Below are positions 1 through 10,132 of a stretch of DNA of 64,000 nt, one piece after another. The notes under the pieces are model-generated. The model made no database searches and was not told where the DNA came from. It worked only from the letters and a program-made list of their open reading frames with translations. Each line of letters opens with the position of its first letter. Positions within the stretch are counted from its first letter, which is position 1. The stretch is from Bacteroidia bacterium (lineage in GTDB: Bacteria; Bacteroidota; Bacteroidia; SpSt-205). The position numbers and the translations under genes are program-made. The stretch lies in the NCBI GenBank assembly GCA_025062295.1, contig JANXAJ010000002.1:1-64000 (forward strand). The letters are read 5' to 3'.

Positions 1-21
1 CCAGCCACCGTAGGTGGCTGG
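1..21. repeat. perfect 9-bp inverted repeat (CCAGCCACC-GTA-GGTGGCTGG), possible terminator of prmC transcript
   Basis: Read directly; lies 3' of the minus-strand prmC stop; T-tract, if any, would be outside the window. Confidence 0.5.
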
Positions 22-91
22 CTGCCGCCGCCCAATAACACCCCAACAAAGCCCACACTCCTCAGAAGACCAAAGTTTTCCCGCTGCCCCT

Positions 92-976
92 TTAGGTGCT
101 CCCACAGATAGAAAGTCCCCTTCTTGCTACTACCCACCGAGGACATCCTCTCCTATCTTGCATAAGAAAAGTATGAAACCCCCTCCTTTCATACTCATTC
201 AGCAGCCACTCAGCCCGAGGAGGAAATAACTCTACCACGAGATAACCCCCATCAGCAAGAGTATAGAGGGCAAACTCGCCTAAAACCTTGTATAATTTTT
301 CTCCCCCAAACAGAGCATCAGGGGGTTCATACCAACGCACATTTGGAGCTGTCTCGCCATATGACTCCCATGGGATGTAGGGGGGATTACTCACTATCAG
401 GTCCCATTGAAGGGGGAAGTCAGCAGGAAGAGGCTCTTCCCCAAAGAAAATTTGATGAACCCTCACTTTTAGGCCCGTTTTGAAGGCATTTTTCCTTGCT
501 AAAGAGACTGCTGCTGGACTCTTGTCTATGGCATATACCTCAGCGTTTGGAAAACTTTTTGCCAGGAAGAGGGCCAGGGCTCCACAGCCAGTTCCTATAT
601 CCAGTACTTTAGTCGGTGGTTCAGACTGAAGGGTGCTCTGAAGCCAATAAGCCCACTCCTCAGTCTCCGGACGAGGGATAAAAACACCTGGATGAATTTC
701 TAATTCCAAATTTCCAAAATGAACCTTGCCAATGATATAAGCCAGCGGCTCTTGAGCGAGAAGGCGGCGGATCGCTTCATGCCAAGCTGGTAGAAGACTA
801 TCTGGAAAAGCACCCAATCCCCGAGACTCAAGCCACTGAAGTCGCCAATCGGGGAGGAGATGCGAGAGAAGTCCATGGACGAGCGCCTCAGCCTCTGAAG
901 GTGGATAGATGGAGGAAAGCAGGCGTATAGCCTCAAACCGAAGTTGAGCCAGAGAACCTATCGGCTGGCTACCCAT
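92..976 (-). CDS. prmC: peptide chain release factor N(5)-glutamine methyltransferase
   Basis: SAM-binding DIGTGCGALALFLA and catalytic NPPYIP motifs, HemK-like N-terminal domain. Confidence 0.93.
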   Translation of the reverse strand: MGSQPIGSLAQLRFEAIRLLSSIYPPSEAEALVHGLLSHLLPDWRLQWLESRGLGAFPDSLLPAWHEAIRRLLAQEPLAYIIGKVHFGNLELEIHPGVFIPRPETEEWAYWLQSTLQSEPPTKVLDIGTGCGALALFLAKSFPNAEVYAIDKSPAAVSLARKNAFKTGLKVRVHQIFFGEEPLPADFPLQWDLIVSNPPYIPWESYGETAPNVRWYEPPDALFGGEKLYKVLGEFALYTLADGGYLVVELFPPRAEWLLNEYERRGFHTFLMQDRRGCPRWVVARRGLSICGST

Positions 977-2139
977 TCTAAGGGATTGACGGGTGTCTTG
1001 CCCTTATATATCAAAAAATAAAGTTGAGGAGGCTCTTCTTCTGACATGTCGCTCAGTCGTCCTATAGGAGTAAGGATACTTACCTGCTGTCCTACATGAA
1101 CAAAAGTCTCCTTGAGCCTCGCATACACTGTGCGATAGAGCCCATGTTGGATGATGACGACTTTTCCCTGGCCAGGTAGAGCGGTAACAGCAGTAACCTT
1201 TCCTGAAAAAACGGCTCGTACCTCCGCTTGAGGGGGTCCAGCAAGATAGACGCCGTGATTAGTGATAACCCCTCCACTCTCATCCTCCACTGTTCCAAAA
1301 GGGCTCGTAATGACAAGACGGTCTGAGGCAATCGGCCAAGGCAGCAGCCCTTTGTTTTGCTCAAAAGCCCCTGCTAATCGCCGTTCAGCCGCCGTCAAAC
1401 TTAGCCGCTGAGCCTGTTCTACTTCAGCCCGGATAAGCTCATCAATCCGCTTTTGAACTCTCTCCAACTCCCTACGAGAATGAAGGAGCCGCTGACGATA
1501 AAGGGCTTCTTTTTGCTTGAGAGACTGGTAGACGAGTCTCTTCTCTACTTGGGTTCGCTGAAGGGCTTGAGCCTCCTGAACATACAACCGAAGAAGCCGA
1601 TTTTTTTCTTCACGATTCTTTCGCAGAGACTCCGAACGGTTGCGAAGGAAGCGATGAGTCCGCTCTATGAGTTGAAGCTGCTCTTGACGAAATCGCGACA
1701 CCATCCGAAAATAGAAGAGCCTTTCATAGGCTTGACGAAATGACCCAGCGCTTAGAATCCATATCCAAGGGCTGATTTGCCGCTGAGTCTTGTGCATTAG
1801 GTATAAGGTCCAGACATAACTCCGATAGAGTCGGCGTAAGTCTTTTTCTAAAGCTTGGCTCACAGCCGCTAAATGATAGATGTCCTGTTCCAGTAGATTA
1901 AGCTCTTGCTGGAGACTATGAAGAAGCCTCTCCCGTAAAACAATCTGTCGACGCAGCAGGGACAGCTCAATCAGGGAACGAGTTTTTTCTTTGCGAGTTT
2001 GCTGAATGAGCTCCTGGGCTTGCCGAAGCTCAGTTTCTATTTGCTGCCGACGACGCTCTAGCTTTTTCCGCTCCCCTGCATAATCAGGCACATGTCTCTG
2101 TGCCCATAGCAGAAGTCCTATCAGAAGTCCCCAGCCCAT
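958..2139 (-). CDS. EnvC-like murein hydrolase activator (coiled coil + M23-like domain)
   Basis: N-terminal signal, long coiled coil, C-terminal degenerate M23 (TSPFG...NHGVYLAGP...VVIIQHGLYRTVYARL). Confidence 0.88.
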   Translation of the reverse strand: MGWGLLIGLLLWAQRHVPDYAGERKKLERRRQQIETELRQAQELIQQTRKEKTRSLIELSLLRRQIVLRERLLHSLQQELNLLEQDIYHLAAVSQALEKDLRRLYRSYVWTLYLMHKTQRQISPWIWILSAGSFRQAYERLFYFRMVSRFRQEQLQLIERTHRFLRNRSESLRKNREEKNRLLRLYVQEAQALQRTQVEKRLVYQSLKQKEALYRQRLLHSRRELERVQKRIDELIRAEVEQAQRLSLTAAERRLAGAFEQNKGLLPWPIASDRLVITSPFGTVEDESGGVITNHGVYLAGPPQAEVRAVFSGKVTAVTALPGQGKVVIIQHGLYRTVYARLKETFVHVGQQVSILTPIGRLSDMSEEEPPQLYFLIYKGKTPVNPLEWVASR

Positions 2140-2203
2140 CCTTCCTCAGAGACTTACCTACCCCAAGGTAGTCAGTGAGAACATCCGCACGGTAGAAGGT
2201 ATT

Positions 2204-4081
2204 TTATCGTCCAAGGTAGGTGAGCAAAACGGCTATATCTGCCGGACTGACCCCACTGATCTGGCTCGCTTGGCGAATCGTTCGGGGACGATACTTCATA
2301 AGCTTTTCCCGAGCCTCATAAGAGAGGGAGCTGAGTTGAGTGTAGTCAAAATTCTCTGGCAAAGGCACTTCTTCTAACCGATGAAGTTTTTCAGCTTGAA
2401 GCCGTTCCTTTTCTATGTACCCTGCATACCGTACTTCTATCTCTGCTGTAAGCACCGCTTCCGGTTCCATTTGTTGTACAAGATTTCTCAAAGGTGCATG
2501 AATTTGGATTAGCTTTTCCAGTGAGAGCTTTGGACGAAGGAGGAGGGTACTCAAGCTCGTTTTTTGCATGATAGGGCTTTCCCCCAAGGATTCAAGCCAA
2601 CCATTAATCTCTTCCGGCGCGACTCGCACTGTGGAGAGAAACCGCATAAGACTCTCTACGCGAGCTTTACGATACTGAAAGCGAGCATACCGCTTTTCCG
2701 ATGCTAAACCAAACCGGTAGCTTTTTTCAGTGAGGCGAAGATCCGCATTATCCTGACGAAGCATGAGCCTAAACTCAGCCCTGGAGGTGAACATTCGGTA
2801 AGGTTCGTCCACTCCCTTCGTCACCAAATCATCTATAAGAACACCAATGTACGCCTCATCTCGTGAGAGAGTGAAGGGGGGAAGATTTTTGACTTTCGCT
2901 GCTGCATTCATTCCAGCGATGATACCTTGAGCCGCTGCTTCTTCGTAGCCTGTTGTACCATTGATTTGTCCAGCAAAAAATAGATTCTCCACCAGACGGG
3001 TTTCTAAAGTATGCTTGAGCTGATAGGGAGGAAAGTAGTCATACTCTATAGCATAGCCTGGGCGAAACATCCGAGCATTTTCTAAACCGGGGATATAGCG
3101 GAGAGCTTCCGCCTGAATGTGCTCGGGCAGAGAAGAGGAGAATCCATTTAGATAGACCTCAATAGTATGCCGCCCTTCAGGTTCTAAAAAGAGTTGATGG
3201 CGCTCTCGTTCAGCAAAACGTACAATTTTATCTTCTATGGAGGGGCAATACCGCGGTCCAATACCCCGAATCACCCCTGTGAAAAGAGGCGATTCTGAAA
3301 AACCCCGACTCAAAATCTCATGAACTTTTGGATTGGTGTAGGTAATCCAGCAAGGAAGCTGATTTTGTAGGGGAGGAGTTTCCTCATAGGAGAAACGACC
3401 TGGAGGCTCATCCCCGGGTTGAATTTCTAAGCGGCTATAATCAATTGTTCGCCCATCTAAGCGAGGGGGGGTACCTGTTTTCATTCGTCCAACTTCAAAG
3501 CCGAGCTCTTGAAGCTGCTGGGTTATACCGTAAGCAGGGGGTTCGCCGATTCGCCCTCCCTTTTGCTGAGAAAGCCCAATATAGATGATACCACCTAAGA
3601 ACGTCCCCGTTGTAAGTACCACAGCATGCGCAGTGAAAGATTTCCCTGACCGAGTATGCACACCCTCTACCCGTTTTTTATCAGCAGAGAGTAGAAGACC
3701 TACTACGGCATCCTGCCAAAAGAAAAGATTGGGAATCTGCTCTAAATGCCAGCGCCAGCGAGCAGCAAAGAGAGCCCGATCGTTTTGGGCACGTGGGCTC
3801 CAAAGAGCGGGACCTTTGGAGCGATTGAGCATTCGGAATTGAATCATACTTTCATCTGTAACAATGCCAGAGAGCCCGCCAAGCGCATCAATCTCTCGTA
3901 CAAGCTGCCCTTTTGCGATCCCCCCCATAGCTGGATTGCAGGACATTTGCCCGATTTTAGTCATGTCCATAGTAATAAGAAGGACTTCACACCCCAAGTG
4001 CGCAGCTGCTGCCGCCGCTTCATTTCCCGCATGCCCCGCCCCTACAACAATGACATCAAAGTCTTTGTCTTTGCGTTTCAT
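2204..4081 (-). CDS. mnmG: tRNA uridine-5-carboxymethylaminomethyl(34) synthesis enzyme MnmG (GidA)
   Basis: [19 protein letters not shown] motif, [22 protein letters not shown], full-length 625 aa. Confidence 0.98.
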   Translation of the reverse strand: MKRKDKDFDVIVVGAGHAGNEAAAAAAHLGCEVLLITMDMTKIGQMSCNPAMGGIAKGQLVREIDALGGLSGIVTDESMIQFRMLNRSKGPALWSPRAQNDRALFAARWRWHLEQIPNLFFWQDAVVGLLLSADKKRVEGVHTRSGKSFTAHAVVLTTGTFLGGIIYIGLSQQKGGRIGEPPAYGITQQLQELGFEVGRMKTGTPPRLDGRTIDYSRLEIQPGDEPPGRFSYEETPPLQNQLPCWITYTNPKVHEILSRGFSESPLFTGVIRGIGPRYCPSIEDKIVRFAERERHQLFLEPEGRHTIEVYLNGFSSSLPEHIQAEALRYIPGLENARMFRPGYAIEYDYFPPYQLKHTLETRLVENLFFAGQINGTTGYEEAAAQGIIAGMNAAAKVKNLPPFTLSRDEAYIGVLIDDLVTKGVDEPYRMFTSRAEFRLMLRQDNADLRLTEKSYRFGLASEKRYARFQYRKARVESLMRFLSTVRVAPEEINGWLESLGESPIMQKTSLSTLLLRPKLSLEKLIQIHAPLRNLVQQMEPEAVLTAEIEVRYAGYIEKERLQAEKLHRLEEVPLPENFDYTQLSSLSYEAREKLMKYRPRTIRQASQISGVSPADIAVLLTYLGR

Positions 4082-4517
4082 GTGAAACTATCTTCTGCCA
4101 TTCCTTCAAACAGAATTCCTCAGCCGCACGCATAGCTGCACACTGAGACTCTGTATGATCATCAAGCCCAAGAAGATGAAGAAGACCATGTACCAGCACC
4201 CGTCGCAACTCTTCCGAAAAAGAGACGCCATAGAGAGAAGCATTCATCCGAACTACCACTGGGGAAATAAAGATTTCTGCGCTCTCCCCATAGTCAAAAG
4301 TTAGGATGTCCGTAGGAACCTCCTCTGCAAGAAAGCGAGCATGAAGGTCAACAATTGTTTCTCGTGAAACGAAGTAGTAATGAACAGATTTTAGTACCCT
4401 ACCTGAGGCGAAGCACCGCCAGCATGTTTCTAGCCATATCCGATGTCGCCTACGCTGACGAAGCTCTGAATATCCTCCATGAAAATAGATTAGGGGCGAA
4501 ACCGCAATTCCACGCAT
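4056..4517 (-). CDS. ybeY: endoribonuclease YbeY (rRNA maturation)
   Basis: [15 protein letters not shown] metal-binding motif and size. Confidence 0.93.
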   Translation of the reverse strand: MRGIAVSPLIYFHGGYSELRQRRRHRIWLETCWRCFASGRVLKSVHYYFVSRETIVDLHARFLAEEVPTDILTFDYGESAEIFISPVVVRMNASLYGVSFSEELRRVLVHGLLHLLGLDDHTESQCAAMRAAEEFCLKEWQKIVSHETQRQRL

Positions 4518-4921
4518 CGTCCTCGCTCTTTGAATATGACTTCATCAGCTAAGTTCCTCATAAGAAATATCCCGCGTCCAGTTTCTCGGAGAAGATTCTC
4601 ACTCTCAGTTGGATCTGGCAAATTAGAGGGATCAAAACCCTCTCCTTCGTCCCGAACCTCCACCGTAAGGAGGTGGTCTTCAGGATTCCATACGAACCGA
4701 AGTTGAACCTGCTTCGCTGCTTCTTGCCGATTACCATGAAGGATGGCATTACTAATAGCCTCTGTAACAGCGACGATGAAAAGCGGGATTCTTTCTTCGG
4801 CAAAGCCCGCTGACCGAGCCACATCCATTAGAATGTCCTCCGCCCGAATAATCTCGTCCAGATGACTCCGAAGAAACTCCTCTCGGATGAATCCCTGAGA
4901 TATGAGCGATGAACTCATCAT
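4490..4921 (-). CDS. ATP-binding protein, RsbW/SpoIIAB-like anti-sigma/serine kinase family
   Basis: HATPase_c-type motifs (TEAISNAILHGNR, VRDEGEGFDPSNLPDP, GRGIFLMRNLADEV). Confidence 0.88.
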   Translation of the reverse strand: MMSSSLISQGFIREEFLRSHLDEIIRAEDILMDVARSAGFAEERIPLFIVAVTEAISNAILHGNRQEAAKQVQLRFVWNPEDHLLTVEVRDEGEGFDPSNLPDPTESENLLRETGRGIFLMRNLADEVIFKERGRCVELRFRP

Positions 4922-7900
4922 GGTTTCTGAAAGTAGGTCTCAATGAGACGCTGGTAAAGGGGTTGGTAAAATCGGAGGGCGGGAGCAGGTGAAGTTGGTT
5001 CAGCCTTCTGCATAGGAAGAGGATAGCTGCCCGTTGTGCGCTGAAAAAATTGCCGAGCCGTGCGGGATTCGCGAGCAGGGTCTAACTCCCGTTCCTGCTG
5101 GGAGCGCTCATATTCTAAGAGACGAGTTAGGATGGCTTGCTGGCGAAGCAGCCGCTCTCGGGTGATGGCGCCAATGAGCAAATCCCTTTCTGCCTTTTGC
5201 ATCTCTTCAATCAAAGTCTGTAGCTCCCCCGCCTCACCGGGATTCTGTCGCAGAAGTTCTTGCAGACGAAGCCGAATAAGCTCTTGCTGAGCAGAGAGCC
5301 GAGCCCGCTCCTCGGGCGAGAGCCCGCCCATTGACTCACTTGCTGGATTAGGCGTAAGCGCTCGCTCCAACGCCTCATTGAGCTGCTTTTGAAGCTGCTG
5401 TAGGAGAGGCAAGGTGGTATGCCGCTGCGTAGGCTGAGAGAGAGGACGCTGACCAGAAGGGCTGCGGCCAGAAGAAGACTGAATAGAGGCACTTTTTCGC
5501 CGAACCTTGAAGGGTCGCTGACAAGCTCCACCTTCCTGTTGCCGATTCTTAAGCCCTTCCTCCAACTGAGCTAACAGTTCTGTCATCAAGTTCGCAAGCC
5601 TATTGAGCCCTTGCAAAATGTACTGCTGCCTGCGAATCAAAGGCTCTGCTTCAGTGAAAGATAAGCCTTGAAAATATCTCTCTATTTCTCTCAAAAGATC
5701 AAGGATAGGCTCCTCAATCGCTGGAGATCGCTGAGCTAACATGAAAAGACTATCATGGATCTGCCGATAATCTCTACGGATGTTCATCTGCTCCGAGATT
5801 AGGGGCTGAGCCGCTGAGATGAAACTGCTGCTTTCCTGAGCCTTTTTACGAGTACTTTCCTGACGAAAAGACAAGGAAAGAATCCCTTTCAGGAGCAAGC
5901 GAAGAGCCTCATAGTCTTCTGCCTCTTCATCAGCCCCTTCCTGTTGCATGCCTCTATCAATAGCCTGAAGCGCTTGCTCCAATGCTTTAGCGGCATTCTC
6001 TTGAGATTCTTGAGGAGAGCCTTCTCTCTGTATCTCCTCCAACGCCTCCTGCATGTACCCACTGGCTTTGCGGAGAGCTTCTCCAGCTTTACCTAAGCTG
6101 TCCCGTAAAGCCCCCCTTTCCTCCTTCTTCAAAGAATCTACTCCTTTATGAAGTTTTTCCGCTTCTTCCTTGAGGTGAAGCTGATGAGGCTCAGCTCCCT
6201 TCTGAAGGGAGTCACTCAGCTGACTCAGCTGCCGCTGCTGCTCTACCATTTCAGAAAGACGCGTAAGAAGTGATTCTAAAGCGCGCTGGCGCTGATACCT
6301 CGGAAGAAGTGCCTCCAAACGCTCCAGCTTCTCTTGCCACTCTTGATATGCTCGGCGGAGCTCTTCTTTCAGTTGAGAGAGTCGGAGGGAATCCCGAGAA
6401 GGGGCTTGCATCTGCGAAAGGAGCTGCTCTGGTTTCTGGGGATCAATTGACTCCAAGAGCTTTTGAAGCTGCTCCATCTGCTTCAGTAACTCGGGCGTAT
6501 AGAGCTGTTGCTCCAAAGCCAGTCGCTGAAGGGAGCGAAGCTCACTCCTTAGAGACCGAAATCGCTCAGACATCTCCGTCGCCTTCTGGCTGCTTTGAGC
6601 CATATCTTTTTCAGAGAGCAGAGCTTCTATGTCTTTGCGTACCTTCAGAAGTTCCTCAAAAAGAGAGTCCTGAAGCTGAGCAAATACCTCCTGACGACCT
6701 GCGTCATTTACTGGCTCAAAGGTGTAAAGGATACTTCGGCTGGATTTAGGACCCGTTAGGGCATCATTGTCCCACACCTCTACGTAGTATTCTACCCGAT
6801 CGCCAGCTTGAACGCCTAATTCTCTCCAGTTGCACCGAAAGACATGATCCTGAATCGGCTGTGATGAAATCGGTACATTCATGGAACGAAACTGAGGAAA
6901 AGAGCGTCCAGGAGTCGTGCTCTCCGCTATCCGATACCAGAGAAGGGCTCGGCTAAACCCGTAGTCATCCATCAAACGCAGCCGCAAATGCTGGTCCCAT
7001 GTCGGCTCATCAAACCATTCCGAATAAAGATGAACGGATGGATGAAGGTCTGGAAAGACTTCGGCATGTAAGAATAATGAATCCGTGAAGTAGCTCTCCC
7101 TGATCAAGATGGAGTAAGCACCTGATTCTCGGGCTCTGAATCTACCCTTCCATCGTCCTTCTTCTAAACGGAGAGAAAAGGCTTCAGCTTGCACCTTGTA
7201 AGGACGCTCACTCTCCACACGAAAGGATACATAGATTTCACTGCCCTGAAGTACGCGAAAAGTCGGACGATAAAAAGTATCGGACTGAAGTCTCGTATAA
7301 GCGGGATATTGGCACACAATCTGAAAATCTTTCACAAAAGGAGGGCGAAGAACAGAAATGGAAAACATGCGAAGCAGTTCTTTATTCGCTTCTACCCTCA
7401 GCATGAGGCTTTCTTGAAGGTTCGGAAGAGAAAGCTCATAAAGAGTAGGAGAACGCTTCTGAAGAGGTAAAAGTCCTCTTCCGTCCGTTACATAGAGAGT
7501 AGAGGGGAGCTTTTCTCCACTGAGAGAAAATCTTAGAAGAAGTGTCTCTCCTTGGCGATAGAAAGGCTTGAGTCCTTCAATATGAAGGGCATACGGCAAA
7601 GGGCGAGCAAAAGCTCTATGAGGCTGAAGAAAGCGCTGAGCCCCCTGCCGAAAGACTGTGGGACTAATTAGCCAAAAGAGGGCACCTCCGGCTACCACTC
7701 CCAAGAGAAGAAGGAGATACTTTCTCACCTGCTGGCGAGGCAGAGTAACCTCCCATGGGATAAAAGAGAGACGCTGCATCCGCTCTTCTATCGCTAGAGC
7801 GACCGCCGCAGCATCAGCTGTCTCCTGACGAGAAAGCTGAAGAGCATTTAGTAGCTTATCTTGGACTGCCGGAAGCCGTCGTCCTATCCATCGGGCGGCT

Positions 7901-8175
7901 TCCTCATCAGAAAGATACCCCCGAAGCCGAAATCCATACTGAAGAAGTGGATAAACCACCCACCGTCCCAGTCCGTAAGCGGTGCCACCGACCCACAAGA
8001 ACCACAGAGCCCACCTCACGGGGACTTCCCACCAAAAAATGCCCTCTGTGAAAGAAAAAAGCACAAACAACGCCCCACTCCAAAGGAGCGTCAGTAAAAG
8101 ACCCCGAGCAATCCATATCCTATAATAAGCTGCCCGAAAAGCTGTGAGCCGCTCCCTAAGAAGATCCCTCGTCAT
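4918..8175 (-). CDS. large DUF4175-like membrane protein with extensive coiled coil
   Basis: 1085 aa; N-terminal TM helices followed by long Gln/Glu-rich helical region; architecture resembles DUF4175 family proteins of Bacteroidota. Confidence 0.7.
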   Translation of the reverse strand: MTRDLLRERLTAFRAAYYRIWIARGLLLTLLWSGALFVLFSFTEGIFWWEVPVRWALWFLWVGGTAYGLGRWVVYPLLQYGFRLRGYLSDEEAARWIGRRLPAVQDKLLNALQLSRQETADAAAVALAIEERMQRLSFIPWEVTLPRQQVRKYLLLLLGVVAGGALFWLISPTVFRQGAQRFLQPHRAFARPLPYALHIEGLKPFYRQGETLLLRFSLSGEKLPSTLYVTDGRGLLPLQKRSPTLYELSLPNLQESLMLRVEANKELLRMFSISVLRPPFVKDFQIVCQYPAYTRLQSDTFYRPTFRVLQGSEIYVSFRVESERPYKVQAEAFSLRLEEGRWKGRFRARESGAYSILIRESYFTDSLFLHAEVFPDLHPSVHLYSEWFDEPTWDQHLRLRLMDDYGFSRALLWYRIAESTTPGRSFPQFRSMNVPISSQPIQDHVFRCNWRELGVQAGDRVEYYVEVWDNDALTGPKSSRSILYTFEPVNDAGRQEVFAQLQDSLFEELLKVRKDIEALLSEKDMAQSSQKATEMSERFRSLRSELRSLQRLALEQQLYTPELLKQMEQLQKLLESIDPQKPEQLLSQMQAPSRDSLRLSQLKEELRRAYQEWQEKLERLEALLPRYQRQRALESLLTRLSEMVEQQRQLSQLSDSLQKGAEPHQLHLKEEAEKLHKGVDSLKKEERGALRDSLGKAGEALRKASGYMQEALEEIQREGSPQESQENAAKALEQALQAIDRGMQQEGADEEAEDYEALRLLLKGILSLSFRQESTRKKAQESSSFISAAQPLISEQMNIRRDYRQIHDSLFMLAQRSPAIEEPILDLLREIERYFQGLSFTEAEPLIRRQQYILQGLNRLANLMTELLAQLEEGLKNRQQEGGACQRPFKVRRKSASIQSSSGRSPSGQRPLSQPTQRHTTLPLLQQLQKQLNEALERALTPNPASESMGGLSPEERARLSAQQELIRLRLQELLRQNPGEAGELQTLIEEMQKAERDLLIGAITRERLLRQQAILTRLLEYERSQQERELDPARESRTARQFFQRTTGSYPLPMQKAEPTSPAPALRFYQPLYQRLIETYFQKP

Positions 8176-8182
8176 CTCTCTA

Positions 8183-8190
8183 CAAAGATA
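8183..8190 (-). promoter_or_regulatory. TATCTTTG -7 box, 7 nt before ATG of DUF4175-like gene
   Basis: exact TAnnTTTG. Confidence 0.7.
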
Positions 8191-8297
8191 AGCACTCCCC
8201 TCCAGCCTTTCACTTCATTCCTGATCCTCACCTCCGAGAAGCTTAGAACACCCCTGGAGAAGAGGAGAGATATTTTGTTTAGGCACATAAACCTCTT

Positions 8298-9932
8298 ATG
8301 CCAACCTTCTGGGAGATAGTCAAGAACCTGTGGAACTCGCCAGTGCCCCAAGGAATAGAACCTAAACTCATGGAGCGGCTAGCCCAGAGCTTTCCCGTTC
8401 CAGTGCTGGTCATAAATGCGGAAAAAGATAGATTTGTGTGGGCAAGCCCTGGCTCGCTCTGGCTCACGGGATTATCTTTGGAGGAGATTCTCTCTATTTC
8501 TGCTCGGGATTATCTAAATACCTACTTTACTCCAGCCGAGACTATTTCTGGGCTTCTCCAAGGACAAGTCTCCCAAGCAGAAGTTTCTCTCTCCTACCGA
8601 AGGGGAACTGAGGTTCTCCAGTTTCTGGGCTTTTGGATTGAATTACAGGCAGGAACATATGCTCTTATTCTTCAGGATATAACCGAGCTCCGCCATGCTC
8701 AAGAAGAACTTGTACAATATGCTGAGGAGCTGCGCCAGCGAGTAGATACCCTTACAGAGCTAAAAGACTCTCTCCAGCGTGCAAATGAGAAGCTGAGAGA
8801 AACTCAAGAGCAATCACGACTTCTGGCAGCAGTCGCAGCTTATACCGACAATGCTGTCATCATTACGGACGTACAGGGGAAAATAATATGGGTCAATCGC
8901 GGTTTTGAGCGCCTCACAGGCTATACTTTAGAAGAAGTGAGAGGCAAAGTGCCCGGGCGAGTGCTGCAGGGACCTGATACAGATCCTGCTACAGTGAGTC
9001 GCATCCGAGAAAAACTACGGAAAAAAGAACCCTTTACAGAAGAGATACTAAACTATACTAAGGACGGCTCTCCCTACTGGCTGCGCCTCTATATTACCCC
9101 TCTTACAAACGACCTCAATGAGGTGACTCACTTTATAGCGATAGAGATGGATATCACAGAAGAAAAGCGGCGCCTAGAAGCCATGCAACAGCAGCTGGAA
9201 GACATAAGACGAGCTCAAGAATACGCAAGTCGAATCTTCAAGCGATTCCTAACCCCTCCAGACCTACTCCGAAGTTATTTCTCTGATGTGCAGATATGGA
9301 ATGAGCCCCTTGCAGCTCTTAGTGGAGATTTTTACTTTTTTGCTCCACAGGAAGGACAAGTCATAATAGCCTTAGGAGACAGTACGGGGCATGGAGCCGC
9401 TGCAGCCCTGATTAGTGTATATGCCCTTACCTCTCTCTGGAGGAGTACCCGCACATCTACTCAAACACTCCTCACTTTGTATGAAGACCTTTTGGAAGGG
9501 GTGATTCTGAGTGGAGAGCAACAAAGACACAAAGAAGGATTTGAATTAGCGCTTCTGCGATATGAGCCAGACTTGCGTCGGATGGAATTCATCGGGGCTC
9601 GGCGGTCGTTGTGGGTCTTTCGAGAAGGGCAGCTTCATGAGGTGCGTGGAATGCGCAGTGATGTTAGCCCCATCACTCCCCAGCTCCGTCCTGAACCGCA
9701 AACTCTGCGACTCCAGCCAGGAGATAGATTATACCTTTTTTCTGACGGATTGACTGACCAGCTCAATGTTGAAGGAAAGCGATTCTCGTCTCAGCGTTTG
9801 CGTAACTTCCTTCAAGTGAATCAGTACCTACCCCTCCCCGAACAGATTGACCTTCTCAAACAAGCCCTGAGTCAATGGCGAGGGCAAGCACCTCAAACAG
9901 ATGATATCCTTCTATTAGCCTTAGAGATATGA
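8298..9932 (+). CDS. PAS/LOV-like sensor with C-terminal SpoIIE (PP2C-type) phosphatase
   Basis: LOV-like PAS (VLQGPDTDPATVSRIREKL...NYTKDGSPYW) then SpoIIE motifs ALGDSTGHGAAAALIS, YLFSDGLTDQ, TDDILLLALE. Confidence 0.9.
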   Translation: MPTFWEIVKNLWNSPVPQGIEPKLMERLAQSFPVPVLVINAEKDRFVWASPGSLWLTGLSLEEILSISARDYLNTYFTPAETISGLLQGQVSQAEVSLSYRRGTEVLQFLGFWIELQAGTYALILQDITELRHAQEELVQYAEELRQRVDTLTELKDSLQRANEKLRETQEQSRLLAAVAAYTDNAVIITDVQGKIIWVNRGFERLTGYTLEEVRGKVPGRVLQGPDTDPATVSRIREKLRKKEPFTEEILNYTKDGSPYWLRLYITPLTNDLNEVTHFIAIEMDITEEKRRLEAMQQQLEDIRRAQEYASRIFKRFLTPPDLLRSYFSDVQIWNEPLAALSGDFYFFAPQEGQVIIALGDSTGHGAAAALISVYALTSLWRSTRTSTQTLLTLYEDLLEGVILSGEQQRHKEGFELALLRYEPDLRRMEFIGARRSLWVFREGQLHEVRGMRSDVSPITPQLRPEPQTLRLQPGDRLYLFSDGLTDQLNVEGKRFSSQRLRNFLQVNQYLPLPEQIDLLKQALSQWRGQAPQTDDILLLALEI

Positions 9933-9936
9933 AGAG

Positions 9937-10021
9937 AACTTTCACCGAATCTTTCTAAATTCAGGCTACGGAGTAGTAAGGGTTCTAATGCCCTCCTGAT
10001 TTATTTATAGTGGCGAAAGTT
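9937..10021. repeat. imperfect 10-bp inverted repeat enclosing small AGGG/CCCT hairpin in convergent intergenic
   Basis: AACTTTCACC (9937-9946) versus GGCGAAAGTT (10012-10021), 9/10 paired. Confidence 0.4.
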
Positions 10022-10132
10022 AGGTATAGGCAACCCACTCTGAGGATAAGCAACCCCCACAAAGTATCTAATAGCCTCCTAAAAGCTGGGAGGTCTTGCT
10101 ATCCCAACTGCTCGTGGTATAGGAAAGCCTAC

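Noticed and set aside
3746-4135. 129-aa plus-strand ORF (and overlapping 73-aa ORF)
   Set aside because: Antisense to mnmG/ybeY; no motif.
6270-6749. 159-aa plus-strand ORF
   Set aside because: Antisense to the DUF4175-like coding region; no recognisable motif; shadow ORF of biased codon usage.
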